A model generated the notes under the pieces. That model was not told where the DNA came from. It worked only from the letters and a program-made list of their open reading frames with translations, and did no database searches. The position numbers and the translations under genes were made by a program. A stretch of DNA of 33,025 nt from a virus: the IMG/VR virus record IMGVR_UViG_3300046321_000306, positions 1 through 33,025 of that record, one strand, 5' to 3'. Of this stretch, positions 9,050 to 15,482 are shown piece by piece. Position 1 is the first letter of the stretch, and every line of letters begins with the position of its first letter.

Positions 9050-9475
9050 ATGTTCCCCCCGTTTGTCAAAGCCTTTGGGTTGATTTACCCATTCGTTGTA
9101 GAAGTCTTTTTTGGTAAAAAGTACAACAGAAAGAAGAAACCACCACCAGTGACACTTTTAAAGAAAGTGATGCTGGCGGTTGGGGTGGGTTCGTTTCTTT
9201 TATGTTTCTTCCTCGGTAAGCAGCTGTGGGCGGTTTCTGTGGAGAACACCAAGCTCAGAAGAAAAGCTGAGTCCCCTCCAAGACAAATTGAAGTTCCTGT
9301 TGCGGCTTCAGCGCCTCCCCCGCCCGCAGCAGCCGAACCCAATCCGACGCCCTCACCCGTGATTGCGAGGGAACAACCTCCAGTCAAGAAACCCAAAAAG
9401 ACATATCATCAACCTGTACAGAACGAGGATGCGTATGACCGTCATCTTCAAGCATTACAAGGAACAGACCAATGA
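9050..9475 (+). CDS. Small membrane protein with Pro-rich tail; candidate inner-membrane spanin-like protein
   Basis: 141 residues from the ATG at 9050, chosen because GGAGGT lies 9 bases before it; an upstream in-frame TTG is not supported. There is a hydrophobic N-terminus (about residues 4-20), a very basic stretch KKYNRKKK, a second membrane segment (about 37-55, containing MLAVGVGSFLLCFFLG), then a hydrophilic Pro/Ala-rich region with PPPP. Its stop overlaps the start of a lipoprotein gene (ATGA). A membrane protein overlapping an outer-membrane lipoprotein is the classic layout of phage spanin pairs, which disrupt the outer membrane at lysis. The periplasmic part here is Pro-rich rather than a clear coiled coil and there may be two membrane segments, so the assignment is tentative. 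Confidence 0.65.
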   Translation: MFPPFVKAFGLIYPFVVEVFFGKKYNRKKKPPPVTLLKKVMLAVGVGSFLLCFFLGKQLWAVSVENTKLRRKAESPPRQIEVPVAASAPPPPAAAEPNPTPSPVIAREQPPVKKPKKTYHQPVQNEDAYDRHLQALQGTDQ

Positions 9476-9807
9476 AAACGAAACTGCTGAGTTTGCTGCT
9501 GTGCTTGCTTCTGCCAGCTTGCTCGTTTGTTATCCTCCAGAAGGATAATCAAGCCATCATTCCTGCACCCATTGGTACACCTGCTACATTTGTAGGGCCT
9601 GCTCAGCCTGAGTGTACGGTGAACAGGCCCTCACCCGAACCTGCACCACTGGCGCCATTGGCCGAATTCAAAGCAATACCGCGAAATGAAAAAGATCGGC
9701 AGATCGATCTGTTGCTGCGACACATTGCACAAGTGAAAGCGGCGTACAACGCACAACAACAAACGTTTTTTGACTATCTGGGGCAAGTGGACCGGTGTAG
9801 AAAATAG
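9472..9807 (+). CDS. Lipoprotein; candidate outer-membrane spanin-like subunit
   Basis: 111 residues with a clear lipoprotein signal: MKTK, then a Leu-rich core and the lipobox LPAC with Cys17 as the lipid-modified residue. Position +2 is Ser, which permits export to the outer membrane. The mature part has a Pro-rich stretch (about residues 30-65) and then a charged helical region (about 68-108). The ATG overlaps the previous gene's stop by four bases, indicating translational coupling. The order membrane protein then Pro-rich lipoprotein fits Rz/Rz1-type spanins in plan, though no sequence similarity to a known spanin is claimed. An alternative is an envelope or exclusion lipoprotein. Confidence 0.7.
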   Translation: MKTKLLSLLLCLLLPACSFVILQKDNQAIIPAPIGTPATFVGPAQPECTVNRPSPEPAPLAPLAEFKAIPRNEKDRQIDLLLRHIAQVKAAYNAQQQTFFDYLGQVDRCRK

Positions 9808-9866
9808 CCTTAAAATACCGCCCTGCCAGATACCATGAGTCCTACATTTTAATAAACACACGCCCC

Positions 9867-11411
9867 ATGACAGACAAAACCACCCCAGTAGTATCGATCA
9901 CCGCTTACACCGACGGTGGCTGCCGACCAAACCCTGGTGACGGCGGTTACGGTGTCCACGCATACACCTATTCGAATGAAGCCCCTAAGAAGGGATCAGG
10001 TAACCCGAACTACTTGGTCACAAACATAGGGTACGTTCACAAAGCCAGAGCAGCAGAGTACGAGCCTCATGAGCTTGTCAAAGTGACTGGTTACATCGAC
10101 GCGTTCGGCTCCATTCCAGGTGTCATTACCAACAACATGGCTGAAATCACTGCTGCCAACTGGGTACTTGAATACGCCAAAAAGAACGAAATAAAGAACG
10201 TCACGATTGTGGCAGATAGCCAAGGTGTTGTCGGTGCTGGCAATGGCTGGCTGGATAAGTGGAGTAGCAACCACTGGATCAAGTCAGACGGCACGCCTGT
10301 CAAAAACCAGGAGTATTGGCGAGCACTGTACACCAATATCAACGCCATCAAAGAAACTGGCGGAGAGGTGACGTTCAAGTGGATCAAAGCGCACAATGGC
10401 CACACGGGCAACGTGGAAGCTGATGAGCTGGCCACCATCGGTGTGCTCACCAAGAAACGCGGCGAAGACAACTATCACAGTGTTAGTCATGAGCCGCCTG
10501 ATGGTTACTGGAACAAAGCTGTCGACAAGCATCCTCTGATCAACCATCGTTGCTTGTACATGTCCACCAACCCGGATCAGTTGGTTCCAGGTGAATATTA
10601 CCTGGGCAACCACGGCAAGGACGATGAATTGACAGGTACCCGAATGGCAGACGGTTACCACGCGTTTGTGAAGCTGTTTGAGCCCGACCCTGCGATCGAA
10701 ACCACACGGCTATTCCAAACAATCGTGACCAATGGGGACCACGAAATCGCCATGGTTCGGCTGGATAAGCTGCTGGAGCGACGTGTCCACTCCATGATCA
10801 CGAAGTATGGGAATCGATGCCTTCAGCGTGGAAAGGGACGTAACCCCGATGTGTTGTTCATCGATGGGTTTGTGGAGACTTCGAGTCGAAAAGACTCCAA
10901 GAAGCCGGCTGCTGAGAAAATCACCCCGTTGAGTAAGATCCTCAACCCGCCACTCTTGGCGCACAGAACACTAGAGCGTGTGAATTTGCTCTACGCGGTT
11001 CTGTCGGGGTACATGTGTAATGACCTGCGGTATTACCCAACTGACATCACCAATCAAATCTACGACGTGGGTGTCAAGAAGAACAAAGCGAAAGAAGATG
11101 AAAAGACCCCCACGCTCAAGAGCGACTTCTCCGCTGGATTTGTTGGGTTTGATGTTGACGTTGTCTTTTCACCGGAAGGACACAAGTGCAAAGTCAATCT
11201 GACCTTAGGGGTGGACACGCCGCCGCGTAACTCCCTCAAGAAGATCGAGCACCTCAACCCGAAAATCGTCGTCATCTCGTGGCTCGAATCTGATCAACTC
11301 TTACGCTACGCAACCGCTGTCTTCACAGACACCGGGTACGGGATTTTCTCAGGAGTGTTCGCTAATCTCCGAGTGATCGCCGCACCAACCACAGGCCCCA
11401 CAGTTGCCTGA
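9867..11411 (+). CDS. Ribonuclease HI domain protein with large unknown C-terminal extension
   Basis: 514 residues. Residues about 10-195 form a type 1 RNase H domain: YTDGGCRPNPG with Asp16, NNMAEI with Glu93, VADSQG with Asp117, and KAHNGHTGNVEADELA with His179 and Asp186. This is the full D-E-D-D set plus the histidine, so it should be active in cutting RNA in RNA-DNA hybrids, for example removing primers during phage replication. There are insertions between the first strand and the Glu compared with the usual 155-residue enzyme. The remaining 320 residues are soluble, with no motif I recognise. There is no obvious ribosome-binding site before the ATG (the leader ends ACACGCCCC), so translation may be weak or depend on another signal. 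Confidence 0.88.
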   Translation: MTDKTTPVVSITAYTDGGCRPNPGDGGYGVHAYTYSNEAPKKGSGNPNYLVTNIGYVHKARAAEYEPHELVKVTGYIDAFGSIPGVITNNMAEITAANWVLEYAKKNEIKNVTIVADSQGVVGAGNGWLDKWSSNHWIKSDGTPVKNQEYWRALYTNINAIKETGGEVTFKWIKAHNGHTGNVEADELATIGVLTKKRGEDNYHSVSHEPPDGYWNKAVDKHPLINHRCLYMSTNPDQLVPGEYYLGNHGKDDELTGTRMADGYHAFVKLFEPDPAIETTRLFQTIVTNGDHEIAMVRLDKLLERRVHSMITKYGNRCLQRGKGRNPDVLFIDGFVETSSRKDSKKPAAEKITPLSKILNPPLLAHRTLERVNLLYAVLSGYMCNDLRYYPTDITNQIYDVGVKKNKAKEDEKTPTLKSDFSAGFVGFDVDVVFSPEGHKCKVNLTLGVDTPPRNSLKKIEHLNPKIVVISWLESDQLLRYATAVFTDTGYGIFSGVFANLRVIAAPTTGPTVA

Positions 11412-11416
11412 AGTGT

Positions 11417-11501
11417 ACACCACACAAAAAATACTGTGATTGTAGTACGCATGCATCACTGAGCACTTCAGGCCGGCGCCCTGAATTTGCTCATGTGGTG
11501 T
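11417..11501 (+). ncRNA. Candidate structured RNA element (nested or three-way stem)
   Basis: An outer 8-bp stem pairs ACACCACA (11417-11424) with TGTGGTGT (11494-11501). Directly inside its 3' arm lies a second stem, TGAGCA (11460-11465) with TGCTCA (11488-11493), extended by TTCAGG (11467-11472) with CCTGAA (11480-11485). The 35 bases left over can form a short TACT/AGTA hairpin. The result resembles a three-way junction between the RNase H gene and the next gene. It may be a terminator, a leader regulator or a small RNA. No U-run follows. Confidence 0.4.
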
Positions 11502-11538
11502 TGCGATTTATGACACCCCTCATCGAATCGACAGCATC

Positions 11539-11955
11539 ATGGACACCACCATCGCCATCAAAGTAAATCCTCTTGTGAGAGCATTTATTTGGGTACTGCC
11601 CGACGCTGCTAAACGAGCCTTACTGATTGGGTCGTTAGCAGCAGTAGCCACCAAACGAACAAAGCACGATCAAATGTTTGTTCAATCCGTCAATCGCTTA
11701 CTGCATTTGACCACAAACGAGCAAGCACTCAATGCACCCGTACAGATGTCGAGCTACATCTGGTCCAACTCCGAGAAGATCGATTTAGAGGTAGATGCGA
11801 TTGAGCATCAGATGCTTAAAGAAGCTGAGCTGCGAGAATGCGCCCGTCGCGTAGCAGCCTCGATTCCAGAATGGTTCCTTTATGATGACCGCGAGACGGT
11901 TGCTGGTGAGATCCTGGAGTTGTTCCAACATCGTAACGAGCTGGTGTTCACCTGA
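11539..11955 (+). CDS. Unknown small protein
   Basis: 138 residues, unrecognised. The N-terminal part (about residues 9-37) is hydrophobic and includes IWVLPDAAKRALLIGSLAAV, which could be a membrane-associated helix. The rest is helical and charged. The ribosome site is weak (GACAGCATC before the ATG). It stands alone between a structured intergenic region and a strong terminator at 11962, so it may be its own short transcription unit. No function is proposed. Confidence 0.6.
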   Translation: MDTTIAIKVNPLVRAFIWVLPDAAKRALLIGSLAAVATKRTKHDQMFVQSVNRLLHLTTNEQALNAPVQMSSYIWSNSEKIDLEVDAIEHQMLKEAELRECARRVAASIPEWFLYDDRETVAGEILELFQHRNELVFT

Positions 11956-11961
11956 TCGAAA

Positions 11962-12012
11962 CATAAACCCCCTGTAAGCCATCCGCACTTGGAGGCTTAC
12001 AGGGGGTTTATG
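11962..12012 (+). terminator. Strong terminator hairpin, CATAA-boundary family
   Basis: A perfect 19-bp stem (11962-11980 with 11994-12012) and a 13-base loop, starting six bases after the stop of the preceding gene. It is followed within about ten bases by a T-rich run (TTTCTTTTTTCTC), as expected for intrinsic termination. Confidence 0.85.
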
Positions 12013-12030
12013 CCGTACGTTTCTTTTTTC

Positions 12031-12061
12031 TCAATTCCAAATATTTACAGTCATATATAAC
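12031..12061 (+). promoter_or_regulatory. Candidate promoter, AT-rich
   Basis: This AT-rich patch lies just after a terminator and before an operon of small genes. It contains TATATAA at 12054 as a possible -10 but no good -35. The string TACAGTCA (12046) resembles TACAGACA at 19206 before another operon start. This is weak evidence for a shared promoter element. Confidence 0.3.
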
Positions 12062-12136
12062 TACCGTGACCTAATGACACAAATCTCGTTGTTAGGCACC
12101 CAACGCTCATCACGAGCTAACCCCGAAGGAATTGAG

Positions 12137-12601
12137 ATGGATAAGAACGCATGCTGGAACCTCAAGGAGGCGATCGAGAACGCCGCGAATGAAGTTCGTC
12201 AACCGACGCCGCTGGCTATTTGGCTGGGCGGTAACCCGCTGGCCAAAACAATCGTGAGCTTGGTCAGTAGTCTGTCCACCTTCGGGTGGACTTGTGTGGA
12301 TAATCACACTGACAGTGAGATCAAGTACGGTGCTTTTGTCATCGCTGAAGTTGGTGGCGAACTCTACCTTTGCCCCGCGTCGGCTGATGGGTTCAGCATC
12401 AACCCGATCATGCATCGGGCTGGGGTGCGCCCGTTCCTCTCGCAGGGAACGGTTGGCGGGTTCATTCCGAAGACCCGCCACGCGTTCATTGATGACAGAT
12501 TCGCCAAGTTCAACCGGGAATCTGACCCGGTCTGTGATGGTCGGATTCTGATCTATATGTTCGAGAACCAGGACTTGTCCTGGACAGTTCGTGTGATCTA
12601 A
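12137..12601 (+). CDS. Small unknown protein, member 1 of tandem paralogue family
   Basis: 154 residues from the ATG at 12137, chosen because GAAGGA sits 6 bases before it; a longer in-frame start at 12074 lacks a ribosome site. The core reads YGAFVIAEV then ELYLCPASADG, matching AWVIVKDV then EIHFCPITESG in the next gene. Both end with a G-(R/K)-I-L strand near the C-terminus. It is soluble with no membrane segment. I do not recognise the family. The following gene starts 11 bases after its stop. Tandem small paralogues in phage accessory regions are often host-takeover or defence-related, but nothing here shows that directly. Confidence 0.7.
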   Translation: MDKNACWNLKEAIENAANEVRQPTPLAIWLGGNPLAKTIVSLVSSLSTFGWTCVDNHTDSEIKYGAFVIAEVGGELYLCPASADGFSINPIMHRAGVRPFLSQGTVGGFIPKTRHAFIDDRFAKFNRESDPVCDGRILIYMFENQDLSWTVRVI

Positions 12602-12612
12602 AGGGGAAAGAC

Positions 12613-13011
12613 ATGATATCACAAATCTGCACCGGGCCGATCGCGGCGGAATGCCCATTCGAACAACTGTTCACGAACATTGGGCGACTCGCAAAGTCGC
12701 CCAAATTCTACGATCAGAGAGGAACACTGGTCCATGCGACCGCGTGGGTCATTGTCAAGGACGTTGACGGGGAAATCCACTTCTGCCCAATAACAGAATC
12801 CGGCAAGACCCTCCTGACCCCATGCGAGTGGGACGATGGTGCTTGGTGGGAGTACATGGGTCCTGACCTTGGGTCAGTCAGTCTTTTCAACACTGAGACC
12901 CCCTCGGAAATCGTGTTCGATCTCCAGTGGACTCAGGCGTACCGCAGCCCATCGCAGGGTAAAATTCTCTCGGTCTGGAAAGACGGGATCATCTACGATC
13001 TCAAGGATTGA
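12613..13011 (+). CDS. Small unknown protein, member 2 of tandem paralogue family
   Basis: 132 residues with a good AAGGGGAAAG ribosome site. Residues about 44-64 read AWVIVKDVDGEIHFCPITESG, the conserved family core. A Trp- and acid-rich stretch follows (CEWDDGAWWEYMG), then a C-terminal G-K-I-L strand. It is shorter than member 1 at the N-terminus. Its stop is followed one base later by the ATG of a 31-residue gene. The function is unknown. Confidence 0.7.
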   Translation: MISQICTGPIAAECPFEQLFTNIGRLAKSPKFYDQRGTLVHATAWVIVKDVDGEIHFCPITESGKTLLTPCEWDDGAWWEYMGPDLGSVSLFNTETPSEIVFDLQWTQAYRSPSQGKILSVWKDGIIYDLKD

Positions 13012-13012
13012 C

Positions 13013-13108
13013 ATGGAAATTCAACTCAAGCATAAATCAGGGAGGACCATGTGGGTCCCCCTTAGTCTGTTGAAAGTTCACCTGGCTGTTGGCTGGGTTG
13101 TGATCTAA
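13013..13108 (+). CDS. 31-residue microprotein
   Basis: A short frame, MEIQLKHKSGRT then MWVPLSLLKVHLAVGWVVI, starting two bases after the previous stop, with AAGGA five bases upstream of the ATG. The layout (charged N-terminus, K-S-G-R turn, then a helix and a final G-W) resembles small phage proteins with a GR-x-x-x-VP and terminal GW pattern. An intrinsic terminator follows 13 bases after the stop, which makes this the last gene of the unit. It could be chance, but spacing and ribosome site favour a real gene. Confidence 0.5.
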   Translation: MEIQLKHKSGRTMWVPLSLLKVHLAVGWVVI

Positions 13109-13121
13109 GCAGGCGCGGTAA

Positions 13122-13152
13122 GCCCCCACCGTACACGGGGGCGTTCTTTTTT
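13122..13152 (+). terminator. Intrinsic terminator
   Basis: GCCCCC (13122-13127) pairs with GGGGGC (13137-13142) around a nine-base loop and is followed by G and TTCTTTTTT. This is a conventional stem plus U-tract. It ends the unit 12137-13108. Confidence 0.75.
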
Positions 13153-13163
13153 AGTGAATCGTT

Positions 13164-13409
13164 ATGGCAATCACGGCTTTTTCAAGTGATCAGGAAATTG
13201 ATTTCAAGTTGTTGTTTCTTAATCATCGCGCTGCCGAAGCAACCGCCCTGGCACTCAAACAACACACCAGAAAAAGGACGGGGGTTTATTTTGATCAAAA
13301 CACATACACAGCCACGATCGTTGTCTATGACGACTGCCTAAACAAATGGCAGTTTAGCAAAGAAGACAGGTCATTTGTTGTAGATGAAAAATACGTGATC
13401 GAAGTATGA
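13164..13409 (+). CDS. Small unknown protein in accessory cluster
   Basis: 81 residues. An N-terminal helix (about 10-38, Ala- and Leu-rich) is followed by a beta segment, GVYFDQNTYTATIVVYDD, and a charged C-terminus. It lies between two terminators (13122 and 13414), so it seems to be a one-gene unit, with no visible independent promoter. The ribosome site is weak. It lacks the FCP core of its neighbours, and I cannot assign it to their family. The function is unknown. Confidence 0.6.
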   Translation: MAITAFSSDQEIDFKLLFLNHRAAEATALALKQHTRKRTGVYFDQNTYTATIVVYDDCLNKWQFSKEDRSFVVDEKYVIEV

Positions 13410-13413
13410 ACTG

Positions 13414-13458
13414 AGTGCGGGTCTTTTTAGGCCCGCACTACTACCACCCCTTTTTTTT
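13414..13458 (+). terminator. Intrinsic terminator
   Basis: AGTGCGGG (13414-13421) pairs with CCCGCACT (13432-13439), with a T-rich loop, and eight T residues follow at 13451-13458 after a short spacer. It starts four bases after the stop at 13409. Confidence 0.65.
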
Positions 13459-13467
13459 GGTAAAGCC

Positions 13468-13962
13468 ATGCAATCTATCTACTCGGCAAATCCAGCATCC
13501 CCCAAGAAAGCCGCATTTGATGGCTTGCCTTTATTCTACGACGAGTATAAAAAGAAAATCGAAAGATACGTCGCTCATCGAAACTTCTGTCTTGATGAAA
13601 CAGGTGAACGACACACTGTTTTAGCTTGGATATTGCTCCTCAGCTTTCCAAGCAAATCATCAATCACATTGAATTTCTGCCCCGTAACAAACGTAGGTCA
13701 CTGCACCTTACATGAAGCTACCCTCAACATGCAGACGTTCGACATTACGATTGATCGAAGTTCAAAAGTAATGGGGGTTGTATCCTTTACCAGCCCATCC
13801 GTATCGCATTTGATCGAAGAGTTTCTTAACGAGACGCGTTGCTTTGCCGATGATCGTCCCTGGATGATAGAAGCTTATGTGCCGTATAAATCGGGGTATG
13901 TTCACGCTAAACCAGACCGCAATCTTTTTGAAATGTTCCCCGGCGCACTGATCCCAGTTTAA
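13468..13962 (+). CDS. Small unknown protein, member 3 of tandem paralogue family
   Basis: 164 residues with GGTAAAG before the ATG. It is most similar to the next gene: both have a helical N-terminus, then T-G-(E/D) followed by (L/F)AW(I/V) and a hydrophobic strand ending in P, then a CP strand (FCPVTNVG here), later an LI-x-x-F helix, and WMIE-x-Y(V/I)P plus a G-x-V strand near the C-terminus. No membrane segment or catalytic motif is visible. The AT content is higher than in the structural genes nearby. The function is unknown. Confidence 0.7.
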   Translation: MQSIYSANPASPKKAAFDGLPLFYDEYKKKIERYVAHRNFCLDETGERHTVLAWILLLSFPSKSSITLNFCPVTNVGHCTLHEATLNMQTFDITIDRSSKVMGVVSFTSPSVSHLIEEFLNETRCFADDRPWMIEAYVPYKSGYVHAKPDRNLFEMFPGALIPV

Positions 13963-13976
13963 TTTAGAGGCTAAAA

Positions 13977-14408
13977 ATGTCAGTAAAACCAATCCGAACG
14001 AAAGAAGATTTTTTTAAGCTGAGTAACTTCTTCTTTGCGGAACACTTGAAGATGTTACAACACATTGTCTCAAAAACAAAAGTCAAGACAGAAGCAGGTG
14101 ATGAGTTACCTGTTTTTGCGTGGGTTGTACTAATGTTAACTCTGCCTGAAATTGGAGTATGCATGTGTCCAATTTTGAGGTCAGGCGATAACGACTTATA
14201 CGAAACCAAGGTTAAAGCAGACGGTTCGATTATTTTGGATACGCCAATCAGTTACTTGACTCTGAATTTTGAAGACACCAATACAGATGGGCTGATCAAA
14301 CGTTTCCATGAACTACACACCCCAAAACCAAAACAAGGCACAACAGCTTGGATGATTGAGATGTACATCCCAGTCAACGGTAGTCATGTCAAAATAACAC
14401 CAAGATGA
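13977..14408 (+). CDS. Small unknown protein, member 4 of tandem paralogue family
   Basis: 143 residues, AGAGG eight bases or so before the ATG. It carries the family core FAWVVLMLTLP then CMCPILRSG, and shares WMIEMYIP with WMIEAYVP of member 3, so the two are a recent or well-kept duplicate. The start lies 14 bases after the previous stop. The gene ends the plus-strand cluster at a bidirectional hairpin. The two cysteines around CMCP are not arranged as a zinc knuckle. The function is unknown. Confidence 0.7.
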   Translation: MSVKPIRTKEDFFKLSNFFFAEHLKMLQHIVSKTKVKTEAGDELPVFAWVVLMLTLPEIGVCMCPILRSGDNDLYETKVKADGSIILDTPISYLTLNFEDTNTDGLIKRFHELHTPKPKQGTTAWMIEMYIPVNGSHVKITPR

Positions 14409-14422
14409 TCACTGGTTTAACA

Positions 14423-14478
14423 GCATAATGCCCGTATAGAGCTTGCGTTTTATTGCAAGCTCTATACGGAACATATGC
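14423..14478. terminator. Bidirectional terminator hairpin, CATAA-boundary family
   Basis: A perfect 15-bp inner stem (14432-14446 with 14455-14469), loop GTTTTATT, flanked by GCATA on the left and TATGC on the right, which can pair imperfectly. It lies between convergent genes ending at 14408 and 14482. Confidence 0.75.
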
Positions 14479-14481
14479 CGC

Positions 14482-15354
14482 TTATTCCAGCGATTCAGAA
14501 ATCCGGTTCATCGTGACTTCGATACCCCCACGGATCTGAAGCAAGCGGAAGTGCGTCGTCGCGTAGAACTCCAGGTCACGACCAATGTCGTATGCCAGAT
14601 TGGAGAGCCGATTGGCGGCTTCTTGAGAGACCTTGCGGTCTTTGTTCTTGCTGAATTCTTGGATGATGATTTCCAGGTAGTCGTTGCACTGCTTGATCTG
14701 TGCTTGAATCTTCTTGCGGTCCACACCTTCCAACGACGAGATGATAGGGTTGATTTCCTTGAAAACCTTCTCCCAGTCACCATTGCGCTCCACCACATCA
14801 CGCACACGTGTCAGTGCCTTCACAGAGTTCTTCTTGTGGAGCTTCCCAAACGAGTCGTAGTGATGATGCCGGATCTTTTCTTGCCCCTCCAGCAGCTTCT
14901 TGTCGTCGTATGTCGATGTTGAGAAACGCTGATCAGAAACGAACTGACCCAAGAAGATCAGGTACTTGCTCACCTTCTCGGGCACACCCACCGCGTACTG
15001 GGTGGCTTGCTTCAGGGTCGCAAGATATTCCAAGTACGTGCAGCTCGATCCCTCGACCGTCTGAGCTTGAATTTCACCCAGACTGGTGTAAGGGATTGCC
15101 TTGATGAGGGCCAGAAATTTTCGTTGATCTTTTGGCAGCTCATCAATGACAGGCATGTCGGTGAAACCGACCATGGCTTTCAAGGTTGAGGTGACCTGGG
15201 TCGCCAGGGCTTTGAACACGCCGCTGACCGAAGCAAAGTTGATGGACTCCATGCCCACCACGAGATCGGTGTTGACAACCGTTTCGAAACTCTTTTGCGC
15301 CATGGCTTGGGCGTTCAGCGCCATGACGGCATCAGCTTGTGTAGGGTAGGTCAT
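14482..15354 (-). CDS. Unknown, mainly helical protein
   Basis: 290 residues, almost wholly helical by composition, with long charged segments from about residue 150 to the end (for example KKLLEGQEKIRHHHYDSFG, and a C-terminal region ending MNRISESLE). No signal peptide or catalytic motif is seen. The ribosome site is weak (AAGAAAG further upstream). It is a single minus-strand gene transcribed away from the recombinase gene across a 128-base divergent gap. A soluble virion-internal or scaffold-like role is possible for a helical protein of this size, but I do not recognise it. Confidence 0.65.
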   Translation of the reverse strand: MTYPTQADAVMALNAQAMAQKSFETVVNTDLVVGMESINFASVSGVFKALATQVTSTLKAMVGFTDMPVIDELPKDQRKFLALIKAIPYTSLGEIQAQTVEGSSCTYLEYLATLKQATQYAVGVPEKVSKYLIFLGQFVSDQRFSTSTYDDKKLLEGQEKIRHHHYDSFGKLHKKNSVKALTRVRDVVERNGDWEKVFKEINPIISSLEGVDRKKIQAQIKQCNDYLEIIIQEFSKNKDRKVSQEAANRLSNLAYDIGRDLEFYATTHFRLLQIRGGIEVTMNRISESLE

Positions 15355-15482
15355 CTCAATGACTTTCTTAAATTGGAGGTGCTGTGTGAAAAACTAAGTG
15401 CAAAGGGGATAATGTGAAACACTGCCCACCAGCATGATGCTGTGCGGGTACTCACCCCCTCACTTATAGGAACGATCAAATA
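15355..15482. promoter_or_regulatory. Divergent intergenic region with candidate promoter
   Basis: Outward-facing genes flank this gap. For the plus strand a possible -10, GATAAT, lies at 15408-15413 with a poor -35 (TGTGAA) 17 bases upstream. A short CAGCAT/ATGCTG hairpin lies near 15431, inside a CCC/GGG pair. AGGAA before the ATG at 15483 is the ribosome site. Confidence 0.35.

Noticed and set aside
11417-11501. Ordinary intrinsic terminator of the RNase H gene
   Set aside because: No U-tract follows the stem, so it was kept as a structured element rather than called a terminator.
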